A stretch of 64,000 nt of DNA, taken from Anoplopoma fimbria. Lineage: Eukaryota > Chordata > Actinopteri > Perciformes > Anoplopomatidae. The DNA is taken from contig NC_072470.1 in NCBI RefSeq assembly GCF_027596085.1, forward strand, positions 2,767,532-2,831,531, in the 5' to 3' direction. The notes below the pieces were generated by a model. That model saw only the letters and a list, made by a program, of their open reading frames with translations, searched no databases and was not told the DNA's origin. Both the position numbers and the translations under genes were made by a program. Positions 1 to 13,286 of the stretch are shown in pieces (within the stretch, counting starts at the first letter, position 1; each line of letters starts with the position of its first letter).

Positions 1-133
1 AATGTCAGACTATTACATGAAGTAGTGTATTCAGAAGCAGTGTAAGAGGAATCAAAAGTGGGTTTAACAGCGATTTTTGGATTAGGACCCCATAAATACA
101 GATTAGGACTTGATTATGCACAGCAAGACTTAC

Positions 134-3100
134 AGATTTATCAAATGTAGCAAAGAACTTGATGTAGGGTTGAAAACGCTCTGAGGCCTCCTGAAAAGCT
201 TTGTAATCTGAGAAAAAGGGAGACAGAAAAAGAGAGAGAGATTGAAAAGGAACAGACGGAAAGTATAAAAGAGTGTGGGACTTAATCATTCCCATTCTGC
301 TCACATCCCCAGCCCAAATCTAGCGTATGTGACCGGGAAGGCAAGCGGTGAAACACACTCGCTTCATTCAATTTCCCATCATGATTCTGCCGTCTTCACC
401 CAAAGTAACCACGTCTCCCTTAATACAGTTTCATACGCTTGTAACGCGCTCCTGGCTCTGCTCCCAACAAGGTCACAACCAAGGACCAACCTATCTCTGG
501 ACAGAAATAGGCTCCATAATGAAACTACATGCCACTGTCATATCGGACCAGATAGCATCCTCCCTGTCTCACTTTTCCTCCCTTTTTTCAGAGAAACTAT
601 AATTGCAGTTTGACCTATTAGACAGAGAACCAGAAGCTATTTAAAAGCTCCTGTGGGACAGAGTGAGAGTGCCACAGTCTGGAATCAGGTTTCCCTTTAG
701 CATGGTGATGTAGCTCCATTAGCCTCTAGATCCCATCAGCGTCTGGGGAACACAGTGAGGCAACATTAAGGGGACAAAGGAACAGTACAGATGTAATCCT
801 TTTTTAACCCATTACACACTCCTTATGTTTGTTAATGCAAACATAAATGCATTAATAAACACGTTGCTTGCTATCAAGTGTTCGGTGGTAAACTGACATG
901 AATCTTCTCCCTTGAAGTAGCCAATGAGGCGGATGTCCTCCTCCATCCTCTCGAAGGCACGCAGCTCCATGGCGTTGTTGAGCATTTCCACTGGGTCCTC
1001 CAGCACCTAGTGGGCGGTATAACACAGGTGAGAGGTTTTCACTGCTAAGAAACATATTTTGAAACTCTAAGAGCTAAACAACGCAGCACAATATCATTGT
1101 GTTTAAGAGAGTAGATTAACAATTTGAACGTTTTTAACCTTCATGCAGAGCCAGGCAAGCAGTTTCTCCCCGATTACGCTCTCTATGCTAAGCTAAGCTG
1201 GCTGTGGCCTCGATATTTGATGTACAGATATAAGATTGGTATCAATCTTCTCATCTACCTCTCAGCAAGAACGTGAATAAGCAAATACAGTTGGAAATTG
1301 GGAATGGCGGGTTCCGGAAATGAGAATCTCAATAATTTTTCCTCGACACGAAACCAAAGGGTAAATCATCAATACAAAAGAGTAACAACTGCTTTAAATA
1401 ATACGGTGCTTTGATAAAAAAATCAAAGTTACAAGTCTGTGTAGGCCTACATTAGAAAAAACAAGGTGCATTTTGTCAAGAAACATCCAATCACAGAGCT
1501 AAACGATCGTAGAAAACCAAAAGTACAAACTGCCACTTAAATCATTTCACTTTAAATTATGTTAAATTATTATTATTAAGTTTTTTAAGTTTTGAATTCT
1601 CTAAAGCTCTGATTCATGCCTCTGAATGGCCTCTTTACCATAACAATGGTGGCTGAGGCTCGTGGGTATTGTAGTGTTTGTGAGCAGTTAGCCAAAATGA
1701 CAGACATGACATGAATTATCAGATATGTAGTTTAAATATTTCAAACTGGTGGCCATAATATAAATGTATAGAATTGTTTCATTATACTGGAGAGCCCCGT
1801 AAATTGATAAAAAAAATCACTCTGAAAAAGTTTCCCCAACTACTCTTTAAAATATTACTTGTGAAAATGTCACACATTATCACTTTACTTTCAGGGGAAA
1901 AGTGACACGAAACCTACCCCTGCTGAATCTTGTACTACTTTAAAATACATAATTTGCACATATTCTAATGAGGCTGCAGCTGTTAATTGCTTGAAGATTT
2001 CTTCTTTCAGTGGCTGCCAATATTACACATCTAAAAAAAAGGAATTAGCCAAAACTCGATTTTACACTTACATCCAACAGGAACTCCACTAGAGTGTCCG
2101 CTGAGAGCTCCCCATCAAACTCGATGACACGGTCGTCCTTGAAGACGTACAAGCTGCCCACCTCCTCCAGACCTGATTAAACAGCAGGAATATGTAACTT
2201 TAAGAAAGCTCATTTCAGGGCTTCACATTTAAGCATAGGGAGAGGATTTTACAGAAAATACTGATGTTGGATAGAAGCAATATTTGACTCAAGACATTCA
2301 GTATTCACATTAATGCAACTGATGAGTCGTACCCAGTTTTTTGGCTACTTTGGCATCCTTCTGGGAGTCCACCATCCCAAAACCGATGTCTCTGTTCTCC
2401 AGGACCTGAGCTGTGAGCTGGGTGGTCACACGGACAAATGTCAGTCAGCATAACGGCCATTGAAAATCATTGCACAGTTTTAAATCTGAAAAAAATTGTG
2501 ACTGTGACCAGAAATGTAGGTAATGTTTTGGACTCCTATCTAAATTTTGGCAGCATTTTTAATCAGTTTATCATCTAAAATATTGCTAGCATAATAGGAC
2601 GCATGTTGAAAGAGGATGTTGAAATGTTGGACCTTGTAGCTGCCTAAGTTTAAACAAAAACTACCTTATGTGAACATATTACATTCGTTCTTAAGTTTGA
2701 GAACATGATATTAAAATACTGCTTCAAATCAACATTGCATTTTATCACAATGCTACACATACTCTGAACCGCCTCCCTCAGGATCTTAGTCAATGTCCAA
2801 ATGATACCACATTTAGATCTAAACTGTGTTAAGTGCTAATGAGCTAATGTTAGCATGCTATCACGCTAAAGTTATGAGGTAAGTTTTTATCTGTATAACA
2901 TCAGCATGGTAGCAATTTCATTACGAAAACAAAGTTGCAGTTAAAAAGCTATCTACTACTTCAGCACCACAGACAGCTCCACTGATTATCAACACCTTTT
3001 CATAGTCATTAAGGATGGATCATTTAAGAATGGTCATTTCTATCCAGATGCATGAATAAGTTTGGGGGCTTTAATGACCTTTTTTATTATTATTATTATT

Positions 3101-3532
3101 ATTATTAATTATTAATTAATTAATTTATTAATTAATTATTTATTAATTTATTATTTATTTTTTTAATTTTTTTTTTATAAAAAAAATATTTCATTTAAAT
3201 AAAGGGATTTAGTGGCTGTTACATCTACCAGACTTGTAAACCTCACAGTGGGGGTGTGGCACTTATTAACCACCATGTGGTAGTGGTTTTCAAACCTATG
3301 AAAGGGGGGCACCATGATTAAAAGCGAGAGGAAAGATGAGAAAGAAGCTTTCTAAGTGACGAGGTTTCCCAAGCAGACTTTGCATTCAGGACTTATGACC
3401 TTATCCTTGAAAAACGAATCACTTTAACATTTAAATAGAGACTCTGTGGATCATTCTGACATCCCTTCTATTTTCTACGCTGTGTATTTGAGCTGGCATC
3501 CACAGCTGCTGCTGCAGAACATCTTTTCATTA

Positions 3533-3620
<88 letters not shown>

Positions 3621-5260
3621 AAAGCCCCTGTGGAGTTTTCTTGTTAGAGTCGGGACTGCTCGCCTCTCAGCTTGAGGAAGGAAAGCCGATTTAAAAACAG
3701 CACTGAGGAGGAGAGACTTTGGTTCTGTTGAGCTGCAGGTGTTTCTGCTTTCAGTGAATGACACATGACAGAAACGCAAAAAGTAAAAACATGGGTTCCC
3801 CTGTCTTATACTTTTATCTCATAAATACGAAAGGAAGGGATGCAAGAGTGCGTCTAGTTATTTCTAGTTCACAGCCAGAAAGCAAAGAGTTTTGGGAACA
3901 GGCTCTAATTAGCAGAATGACCTAGAAACACTCCCTGGATACATGTGAACTGCAGAGGAGGGCACATGATGGGATTCAAGTCACTGCATTGCCAGTGAAG
4001 AGAGTGTGCAGGTAAAATATCAGTGAATCCATCTCCACTTTAAGCAGACAGAGGAAGGATGAGGCGTTCAGGGTCTGTCTCTGACTCTGCCGTGACTTGT
4101 TATGACAGGTTAGAGTCAAATCAGCGTACCGGTTAGGCCGCAAGTGTGACCCTTCAGGGATCTGAGCTCTAGCTTGCCAGCCGCATCGAATATATATCAG
4201 GGAAATGTATGTCCCAACACACACATCTGTGATCAGCAGTAATGTCTTCTTGGCATGATTCAGGTATCTGAGGAAGTCACTTGAAAATAAATAATTTGTA
4301 GGGATATAGAGTGTTTAAACACAGAATTTGCAACTTACAATCTGAATTGGTTATGCCAATTACCAAGGGACGAGGCTAAATGCTAAATGAGAATGCTAAC
4401 ATGCTCAGAATGACGACGCCGGTGTTTAGCAGTCGGGATGGAAACTGTCTTATTTTAGCATATTGCCAGTCCATTTTTGTCCATGTTGAGATGTTTCACT
4501 GGAAAATTAAAAAAACTTGGACATGTAGCTCCATGAAAGGTCCCCAAAGGCAAAAGATAGTTCATAGATATTGATTCTAATAATACAAGGTTTATAAGTT
4601 GTAATATTTAATCAATGATTTTCTCATGCTTTGTAGATTACTTATAAACCATAAATATAAAATACTAATTGGTTTCCATACTGTTATAAATCTCTTTGAC
4701 TGGTTAGACTTTTTGACAAAACAATAAATGTGTTTACTAATGGATTACTTTGTATTTACTACGATCTATAACGGCATCATTATGACATAGAAAGGGATTT
4801 CCACAACCTGGCAACCCAAAGGCATTAACAAATGATTTACCAATCATTAATAAAGAAAAGAAAGTGGAATCTCTAAAATGTAGACAGATTCTAAAGGAGC
4901 CTTAAAGGGCATTGCAATTAACTGTAATGCCCTGATAAATAGAGAATATCAGCACTTATCTCCACGCCCTCTACTTTAACTCTACTCTTTAACGCCTCCA
5001 GCTCTCCTCCTGCTCACCTCCAGCACCAGCTCCGTCATCTGGAACCTCTTCTGCAGGCCCTTGCTGGCGGGCAGCGGCTCGTGGTAGAACAGGCACAGAA
5101 GGTCGTATCTCTTCAGAGCCTTCTTGTAGTTGCGCTCGTTGACGTCCAGCACCCGGTCCCTGCCGTCGAAATTGGGGAACTCCAGACCTTCCTCTGCACA
5201 GCAAAATAAAACCAGGTGGAGGCAGAGGCCGGACAGCAGAGAGAGCCAGATCTGATGCAT
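134..5260 (-). CDS. casq2: Calsequestrin-2 (cardiac type), 5' part; 3' exons beyond the left edge
   Basis: Calsequestrin is the high-capacity, low-affinity Ca2+ buffer of the junctional sarcoplasmic reticulum and works with triadin, junctin and the ryanodine receptor. Five coding exons were assembled on the minus strand: 5018-5260, 2333-2417, 2072-2172, 898-1006 and 134-207. All have GT-AG borders and their phases match through to residue 204. Exon 1 starts with a hydrophobic signal peptide followed by [15 protein letters not shown], the expected mature N terminus, and [13 protein letters not shown]. Exon 3 encodes [16 protein letters not shown] and exon 4 [19 protein letters not shown]. Exon 5 encodes [14 protein letters not shown], where QPYIKFF favours casq2 over casq1 (HPYIPFF). 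The exon 4/5 join reads EDSYYKAF, apparently one residue shorter than the mammalian EDSEYYKAF. The remaining thioredoxin-like domains and acidic tail lie off-window. The family and subtype are read from motifs. Confidence 0.93.
1140..1295. repeat. Interspersed fish repeat in casq2 intron 3
   Basis: This stretch contains 'taagctaagctggctgtggc' and 'ggtatcaatcttctcatct' followed by 'cagcaagaacgtgaataagc'. I recognise this combination as a short interspersed repeat common in spiny-rayed fish genomes. Class and exact ends cannot be fixed without a repeat library. Confidence 0.4.
2825..2920. repeat. Fragment of a fish 'gctaatgttagcatgctaac' repeat
   Basis: The phrase 'gctaatgttagcatgctatc', followed by 'acatcagcatggtagc', matches a short repeat often seen in teleost introns. 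A second, weaker piece ('atgctaacatgctcagaatg') lies near 4391-4412. It sits in casq2 intron 1 and has no coding content. Confidence 0.35.
3080..3190. repeat. AT-rich low-complexity tract (TTA/ATTA)
   Basis: About 110 bp of almost pure A+T with TTA and ATTA runs, in casq2 intron 1. Confidence 0.8.
3535..3617. repeat. (GT)n microsatellite, about 83 bp
   Basis: An uninterrupted GT dinucleotide tract of about 41 units in casq2 intron 1. Open frames of poly-Cys/Val or poly-His/Thr through it are artefacts of the repeat. Confidence 0.97.
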
Positions 5261-6002
5261 TGTTGGTTCGGTTGTGGAGGCGTTCGCAAGCTTGAGTCAA
5301 GTTTGCAGGGAAATCAAAGGACCTCTCAAGGCCCAGCTTGGAGAACACCGTACAAAGGAGATCTAGATTTAATCTACATTACCTCCGTAGAAAATATGAA
5401 ATATTCTCACAAATGTTTCCTCCTCCTATATCTCTCCCTCTCCACCTGTCTTCTGTCTCCTCCTCTCTCCGTCACTCAGTCTTACTGCCGCAAATCTCCC
5501 AGGAGGGTCTCTTTCTTTCCCCCCTTTTTTTCTCTCCCTGACCGAGAAACTCATCTCAACAGTCCACCGACAATTATCCATGTGATAGTCATCCATGTCC
5601 TTGACATAAATTCAAAAATTAGTGTCGTATGTAATTTGGTATGAAAGGATGAGTGAAGATGTCCAGGTCCGTTGATTTCTTTATTGAATCAATGCATCAG
5701 AAGTCATTCTGTGCAGAATGGAGCCCATACAGAGGTCCAGCCTTCAGTCTGGACTTATATCTGTGTTGTGCATCCCTTCAATGTGCACAAAGGCATAAAA
5801 CATGTTGAGCAGTACATACATCATTCAGACACCTTGAAACATACACTTTTTGAAATACGTTCCTGAGAACCCTGGTATCCTCCATCTGTGTAAACATCAC
5901 AATAAACAAGGTTGTCATGTCTTATGTAGGTCATGAGGTCATTACACAGCATGCAACAACTTACAAAATACAAAACACACTGTGCAATTTATAGCTGTAA
6001 TA

Positions 6003-6192
6003 GTTTTTCTGTCTGTACATATAATATTTCAGTTATTGTGGATTTCTTTTACTGTTTTTTTTATTGCTTATTTATAAAACTTGTTTTTTATTTCATTTCT
6101 CTTGTTTTGCACTATCCTCTCTGCTGCTGTAATCCTGTAAATGTCCCCGCTGTGGGACTAATAAAGGATTATCTTATCTTATCTTAACTTAA
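6003..6192 (+). mobile_element. Non-LTR retrotransposon 3' tail, copy 1
   Basis: Contains 'tctgtacatataatatttca', 'tcctctctgctgctgtaatc', 'gggactaataaaggattatc' and a terminal (TTATC)n-like run. The same string recurs at 13595-13800 and, inverted, at 7245-7490. This is the layout of a fish LINE 3' end with a short tandem-repeat tail. Only the 3' end is present, as expected from 5' truncation on insertion. Assignment to CR1/Rex1-like is a guess. Confidence 0.65.
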
Positions 6193-7244
6193 CTTCATGG
6201 CCTCATTACAACAAGGTATAGCAGAATATGATAAAATACACTACATTAGAACAACGGAGCTGTAAGGATTTCATAAGCCATTTAATCAGCTATGATGATG
6301 GTAATATATAAATTGTGAAATTAGATCTGAATGAAAAACGAACAAAGGTAATCCTGTCGCTGACTCTCATGTGCTGGTAAAAAACTATAGGCCCACCCTG
6401 GTGCATGCTGGTCCTATACCTGCTGTTACGCCCCCTTGGTGGCTCGGAGTAGAAGGACGTAACATAATGCACCAGGTTGAGCAAGTGAGGGTGTAGTCAC
6501 ACAAAACCAGGACCCAATATGAATTAAAGAAAGTATTTATTTACAGAAAAGCAACACAGGGATCAAAGAGGACTGTCAGTGGCACCAAAGAAAAGAACAG
6601 AAATAAACCCACCCCCATTGACAGGAGAGCAAAAGGTAAACCTATCTGGGGTGCAAAAGGTAAATGTGCATGTAATATGTATACCCAGGGTATCTTACCT
6701 ATCCTCGTTTGTCCCTGTGCGCACAACAAAGAATGAACACAAGACAAAACAAAAGTAGGCTGCTAAAGTAAATGGTTTTAACAAAGGTGTTTTAACTAAA
6801 GGTTCATCAATGAACCAGCAAAACCAAGCAAAACCAACCAGAGCTCAACCAGAGCTCAACCCAAAAAGCAACAACCTTCTCTAACACAAATGGGGGCTAT
6901 ATAAAGGGGAATGGCTGATAGGAGATCTGGAACAGGTGTGGTGATGATCAATGATTGGAACCAGGTGAGCACATCTGAGAAGGAGGAGAATGAAAACAGT
7001 GGGAGGAGACAGAACAACAACACAAACCAACAACACAAAACAGAACACAACACATGTAGGCCTACAACACGTATACATACACGACACTGTACGTAACACC
7101 TGCCTACTCCTATATATAACCGCAGCTGCCCACAGTGTTACCCAATTCAAAACTCCAAAACTAAGTATACTAAACAACAACAAAAACATTATTAAACTAA
7201 ACGAATGACCATCAATAGAAAAGCTATCTTAATAAATCCAACAA

Positions 7245-7490
7245 GATAAGATAAAATAAGATAATCCTTTATTAGTCCTGCAGCGGGGAAATCTGCAGGA
7301 TTACAGCAGCAGAGAGGATAGTGCACACAAGAGACATAGTAAAAGAAAGACAAGATAAAAAATAAAATGAAATAAAAAACAAGTATTATAAATAAGCAAT
7401 AAAAAACAGTAAAAAATCCACAATAACTGAAATATTATATGTACAGACAGAAAAACTATTAAAGCTATAATTGCACAGTGTATTGTATTG
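7245..7490 (-). mobile_element. Non-LTR retrotransposon 3' tail, copy 2 (inverted)
   Basis: Reverse complement of the 6003-6192 element: 'agataagataaaataagata' then 'atcctttattagtcctgcag', 'ggattacagcagcagagagg' and 'atattatatgtacagacaga'. The tail faces left, so the insertion is on the minus strand. It lies about 300 bp upstream of the poglut1 start codon. Confidence 0.65.
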
Positions 7491-7804
7491 CAGAGTTGGT
7501 TGTGCAACCTGACAATCTAACCTAAATAATCAAACATCTAGAATAATTAAACATTACTTATGCATAAAATAACTAAATACTAATATCCTATAAATAGCTC
7601 CTACACATTTATTTAAACAGGCAGAATGTGAATGTGTAAAAAAAAAAAAAAATGCGCTAGTCGTCCAAATATTACGGTAACGTAATCCTTGAATGAATAC
7701 CGCTGTGCGCATTACCGTAATGACGGTATTCAGCCCGAAGTAGCAGATCACAGATCCACGCTTTGTTTCTGCTCTGCAGACAGCGCTGGAGGAAAGAAGG
7801 AAAC

Positions 7805-10800
7805 ATGGAGAGCTTTTGGCTGTGCAGGTTTTTAACACTGCTGCAACTTTGTGTTTCATGTCTTGTCCCTGCATCAGGTAATGCATATTTTAAAACAAAT
7901 ACATGAAAACCATATTCACATGTGCTTGCAGGACTTTGCAGCTCTTAGTGTGCTGTGGCTTCTTCATGCAACTTTTGATGTTGGGAGTCATTCATCACTT
8001 CATGAGCTAACTAACTAGCCTAGGAGCTAACCGTGCTGCCTTTAAGGTTGGCATGAATTGAGGTTTTTGCATACAGTAATATGCATTAAAAGGGTAATAT
8101 GCATTGAGGATATGTGTTGATTTGGCAATAAGTTAGATCTAACATATTCTGCTTGGCTTCCCAGTCAATATATGAATGCAAATGTAGATTTTGTGCTGCA
8201 ACTGTAATTTAAAGTGAATATTTTTATTATTTGAGGTCATTTTAGGACACTCTTCTCTTCCTAATTGGATATATCAGTTCTGTGAACCCTTCAGTAAATT
8301 CAATAATTGGTCCATTATGAACTTTTATTCTAACACCATTTGCCATTGTTTGTAGGTCAACAGTGGGAGAATATTAGAGACAAGATCTCTGATGCTGTCA
8401 AAGGTCACACTCCGTGCAACCCTGTCAACTGTAGCTGCCATTTAAGGTGGGTGTGATGCCATACTCTTTAAATATTGCACCTTCTCATTACAGGACAATG
8501 TTAGATTAGTAAAGATGGTCGTCTACCTTGTATGCATGTTTTTGCATTAGCAAGCAATAATTGTGTAATGTTGACTTGATCATTTCTCTGTCGCTTTTCC
8601 TCTTAGTGTCCTACAGGACGACTTGCGGCCCTTTAGAGGGAGAATCTCTGAGAATTTCATGGCTGCGACTGTCCAAAGAGGGGTGGGAACCCACTACCAG
8701 ATCATCGGACACAAGCTGTACAGGGAAAACAACTGCATGTTCCCCGCCAGGTAAGGAGGAAAAGTGCCTGATGTGATTATTGGTAATGTTTGATCGCTTC
8801 AGAAGTCCTTAAAGTAAAAATCGAACGAGAATATATACGGTAGATATGTAGACACAGCTGTTTGATTTCACTGTCTAAATCTATTTACAGGTGCAGCGGG
8901 GTGGAGCATTTCATCCTGGAGGTGATTGACAGATTACCCGATTTGGAGATGGTGGTAAACGTCAGGGATTACCCTCAAGTCCCCAGCTGGGTGCAGCCGA
9001 CCCTGCCTGTCTTCTCTTTCAGTAAGGTCAGAATCTAGTCATCAGTTTTACTCACGCTTTAAAAAAACACAAGCGGACGTTTACAAAAAACAATAACTGG
9101 TTATGACACACGCTGGTTTGATCTGCACAGACGGCAGACTACCAGGACATCATGTACCCCGCGTGGACGTTTTGGGAGGGGAGGGCCTGCTGTGTGGCCC
9201 ATATACCCCACTGGACTGGGAAGATGGGACCTGATGAGGGATGACCTCAAAAAGTAAGGTTTTATTTTTGTTATTTAATGGCATAAATCATGGATTGAGT
9301 TTTTCCAAAAGAAGAAGAACACAGTGTGACTTATCCATATGATGTGTTGTGGTAGATCTGCAGCACAGTGGCCATGGAAGAAGAAAGAGTCCAAAGGATT
9401 CTTCAGAGGCTCCAGGTCAGTCCGGCAACTTCATACATTATACAACAATCGTTGTGTTTTCATGTCAGCATCTGTCTGCAAAGCTCAGCCTGTTTATTCA
9501 TTCTCTTCTCTGTTTACTTTGACAGAACCAGTCCAGAGCGCGACCCCCTAATCCTTCTGTCCAGAGACGCTCCGGAGCTGGTGGATGCGGAGTACACAAA
9601 GAACCAGGCCTGGAAGTCAGAGAGGGTCAGTCACACTGAGACCATGCCACTGTATAGGATATAACAGTAGTTATGTTCCCTGTGTGACAATTTGTTGAGA
9701 TTGAGAGCATCAGGAGAATTTAACAGCGAAACACAAAAAACGTTATTAACTCAAAAGGAAATCTGTGTTTTTTTAAATTTTCTTTACCAACCTGTGTTTT
9801 TCTGTCTGTTTTAGGACACACTGGGGAGACCCCCAGCCAAAGAAATCCCACTGGTCGATCACTGCAAATACAAGTAAGCTGAATCCTGGATCCAGGACAT
9901 GCTGTCACTTTTAAGACGGCAGCTTTTTACCCGGCAACAGCTTTACCGTATGTCCATAAAACGACGCACGCATCATCTGTGAGCAGTTTTAACGGCCCCT
10001 CCCGACCCTTGCTGTATCCTCCCAGGTATTTGTTCAACTTCCGAGGCGTGGCGGCCAGCTTCCGCCTCAAACATCTCTTCCTCTGCGGTTCCCTGGTGTT
10101 TCATGTTGGAGATGAATGGCAGGAGTTTTTCTACCCTCAGCTGCAGCCCTGGGTCCACTACATCCCTGTGAAGCAGGACCTCTCTGATGTCAGGTACCGC
10201 AGCTAGTGTCAGACGTTTTTCTCCTTCAAGGTTACAAGGTTACAAAGTTTATTTGTCAAAATGGAAAAAATCCACATCAGTTTATGCTGTATTCATAATA
10301 TTTAACCTCTTTATCTTGCTGTCACACAGCCTTTTCTGAAGGGGAACTGAAGCTGTTATCTACGCTCCCTTCAAAGCAACCAGACTTTAAAAGAACAGTT
10401 ATTTACTTGCAGAACATCTGGTCTACAGCTGCCTCGATCAGTTAGTTTGTTTGTAATATTGTGTGACTTTGGTGTTCTTCGGGGCTAGTCACACATTTAC
10501 CAACAACACTGTGTTCTGTGAGGTAAAATTACTGGAGGAGTTTGGAGTTTGGCTTTGAAGAGAGCATAGATAACGGCTTCATAGATTTTGTCCACTTTAC
10601 TGGCACTAGACCTTGGTACAGACCTTACTAAATAAACACAAATGCAATTCACCCTTTAGGCCCTAAAAGGGCTCACAAACCCTTTGTTAATATCCCCCTT
10701 TTACTGTTTGAGACCTCAAATGTTCCTGCAGATTATGAGTATTAATTGCAATCAAGGACGTGCTCGCTGACCCTTTTTAGAAAAAAATAAATAAATACTA

Positions 10801-11440
10801 ACAAAGCAATTTTAAATGTGTCCTCTCATAAATGATAAAGTGTACCTTAATTTACAAGCAGTACTTTTATAGTCTTATGAATGCATCTCAGCATCATACA
10901 AATACACATGTGAAGGCGTTACCTAAGAAACCCAAGACATTTCTCACAAATGTGCATGAATGAACGCAATCGCTACTGAAGGCGCTTCTCACTCAGGTGT
11001 GTGAATGTTTTCAGGGGGTTATAAATTCTAATATATCTTGGTGTAAATCTCCTCTGTATGCACGCTAAATGTTATGTCTTCACACGTTCTGTCTCCTCAG
11101 GGAGCTACTACAGTTCGTCCAAGAGAACGATGCCATTGCACATGAGATTGCCACAAGGTAACAGCTTGTATTTAATGGTTGAATTCTTATTGAAATCCAC
11201 TGCAGCAGCGACATATTTGAAAGGTGAGTGATGAAGTTACGCACTCTTTTTTTTTTTTTTTTTTCTTCTCTCCCTCCCCACAGGGGTAAAGAATTCATCC
11301 TCGACCATCTGCGGATGCAAGACGTCTCCTGCTACTGGGAGAGACTTCTCACCGAGTTTAGCGGTCTCCTCACCTACAAACCCAAGAGAAAGGACAACTA
11401 CAAACAGATTGTCCACAGACCCAGCAAGACGGAGCTATAA
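7805..11440 (+). CDS. poglut1: Protein O-glucosyltransferase 1, with a one-base frame break in exon 5
   Basis: ER-resident CAP10-domain enzyme that transfers glucose (or xylose) from UDP-sugar to serines in EGF repeats, notably Notch. Eleven exons: 7805-7877, 8356-8446, 8607-8750, 8891-9026, 9131-9253, 9356-9415, 9526-9625, 9815-9873, 10026-10193, 11101-11157 and 11284-11440. Residues 1-24 form a signal peptide. Recognisable motifs are [102 protein letters not shown] and [12 protein letters not shown]. It ends in KTEL, the ER-retention signal. Corrected length would be 388 residues, near the human 392. Exon 5 is 123 nt where phase on both sides requires 122. After TFWEG (9170-9181) the frame slips by +1 and meets TGA, while the shifted frame reads on as expected ([17 protein letters not shown]). 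This may be an assembly error or a real null allele. Confidence 0.93.
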
Positions 11441-13010
11441 AAGATGACTCTGCGGGACCAGGGCAGCTGTAGTGAAGAGAGAACTCTAGATTATGAATGT
11501 AACCACTGCATCGCAACGTAGGATTCCCTCACAAGCAGCGTGACGTGTTTATGTTGGTGTTGCATTTTTGTCTAAATCACAGCTTAATTTAGCTAACCTA
11601 AAGCTTTGCCCAGATTTGCTTTGTCATAGATGTAGTTTAGGATGTTGACTGTGGATGCTGCCATGCCTTCAGGTTCCACTAGGGGGGTTTATATGCCATT
11701 TCGGAGTCATTGATTACTTTCTGGTTAAATTAGTTAATTTGCTTCTAAAAATAATTCAGTCTATACTCACCAGCACAATAACATCTATCTAAGCTGTGTT
11801 TTTTACTAGTCATGAGTACCACTCAGCCTGTGAAAACTCTCTTCTGTGGCTCTGGAGGCAGAGAAAACAACCCTGGAGGCTTGACATTTTTAACAAAGTC
11901 TGTTTATAAGCTGGGTGTGTTAGGTTTGAAAGTCTTCTGGACACAGGCCATCCCTTAAAATCTGGCTTCAGACAGATTTTGATGAAAATCAGACCACTGA
12001 AAAAACTGTATTTGAGCATCGACACGGAAGAAGTTCAGTGCCGTGCTCAAGTAAAATCCGAATTGACCCGCTGACCTTTTACCTTTTAGAACATTCACCA
12101 AAATCCAATGAAAATATTGCACGCCCAGCTGTAGAGCACCTAAACTCTCATTTGAAATACCTGTAGATTGATGTTCCAGTGCGTGAAGGATGTACCAATA
12201 ATAATAATAATAATAATACTAGTTAGAGATGCCATGCTGTTACATATTTAACACACTCAATTGTTTTGCAAAGATTTCCTGGAAACTCAAAAGCTGTTAT
12301 TTGCACAATATGAAATGCTTATTTGCAATTTCTTCATCTGGCCTTTTTGTATGTGGAGGGATATAGTTTGTGTTCTAACCAGCAACCCTGATCTAAAAGT
12401 CTACATCGAATATAGTCCTTTTGATTGAAATAAAAGTAAAGTGGCCAAAATTGATGCTCAATTGGATTCCATGTTAAGTACATGGAGTCTGTTGTTGCTG
12501 TGCAGGCACTCCCCTCTACTGGACAACTGAGGGAACTCCAGCCTTCAACAATGTTCATTACAGCAACATATCCATGTACTTTCTTTTACTTGTTTGTCGA
12601 AAGTGTGATGTCAATGTCTGCAATCAGAGGAGTTCTGATATTTGTTCAATAACTAAATCTAAATACCTTCAATAAGTGCCAACAGTAAGCAATAATGACC
12701 AGGCAGTAGCTGTAATTGAATGTGTGCAGTGTTTTTACCTTTTTGAAAAATAATGTGTCTTGGTGTTAAGAGATGATATATATATATATATCTGATACAG
12801 GATAATGTTGGAATATGTTGTAGTATTCTCATTGTACTGTGAACTACCAGATTCTAACCGATGCAAGTTTTATTTTTCATACTATATTGTTGAGAAATGT
12901 GCTCCCTTTTTATAAGTATGTATTTGACCAAAAGGCTGTATTTAGACGCCTGGTCAAAGCACTGTTTTGTTTGTATTGGAATAAACATTTTGGTTATTAA
13001 AACATCCCAG
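11441..13010 (+). other. poglut1: Probable poglut1 3' UTR
   Basis: No credible coding sequence follows the KTEL stop. A canonical AATAAA lies at 12980-12985, a plausible polyadenylation signal giving a UTR of about 1.55 kb. Small tandem repeats occur at about 12199-12217 (ATA) and 12777-12791 (TA). The UTR end is inferred from the signal alone. Confidence 0.5.
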
Positions 13011-13286
13011 AATGTGTGCAGGATAGTGTTCAGGATAGTGTTCAGTCCTCCAACGACGGGAGGCGCTGTGTGCGGCTCTGGTTGAGTCTCTGTGGCCGAG
13101 GTCAAAGGTCAGGACAGCCCTTCTGCTGCTCGGTGGAAAGTCACCGTGAAGAAACCAGCAGGAGGACAAGTATGGAGATAGATAAGTGTTGACAATAACT
13201 AGAGTTAATGTGCATCTACTCGGGTTGCGGTGCTTCAAACGACAGGACGGAGAACTGGTGAGCAAATCCGTGCCATGTGCTGGTAA

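Larger units (their letters stand above)
5261..7804. other. casq2/poglut1 head-to-head intergenic region
   Basis: About 2.5 kb between two divergent start codons. No convincing exon was found. It holds two LINE 3' tails in opposite orientation (about 6003-6190 and 7245-7490). Between them is about 1 kb of non-coding, A-rich plus-strand sequence with short internal repeats such as two 'accagagctcaacc' units near 6838-6860, probably another mobile-element remnant. Promoters for both genes must lie here, but I see no motif clear enough to call. Confidence 0.6.

Noticed and set aside
3446..3779. Open frames through the GT tract near 3.5 kb
   Set aside because: Poly-Cys/Val and poly-His/Thr come only from the microsatellite.
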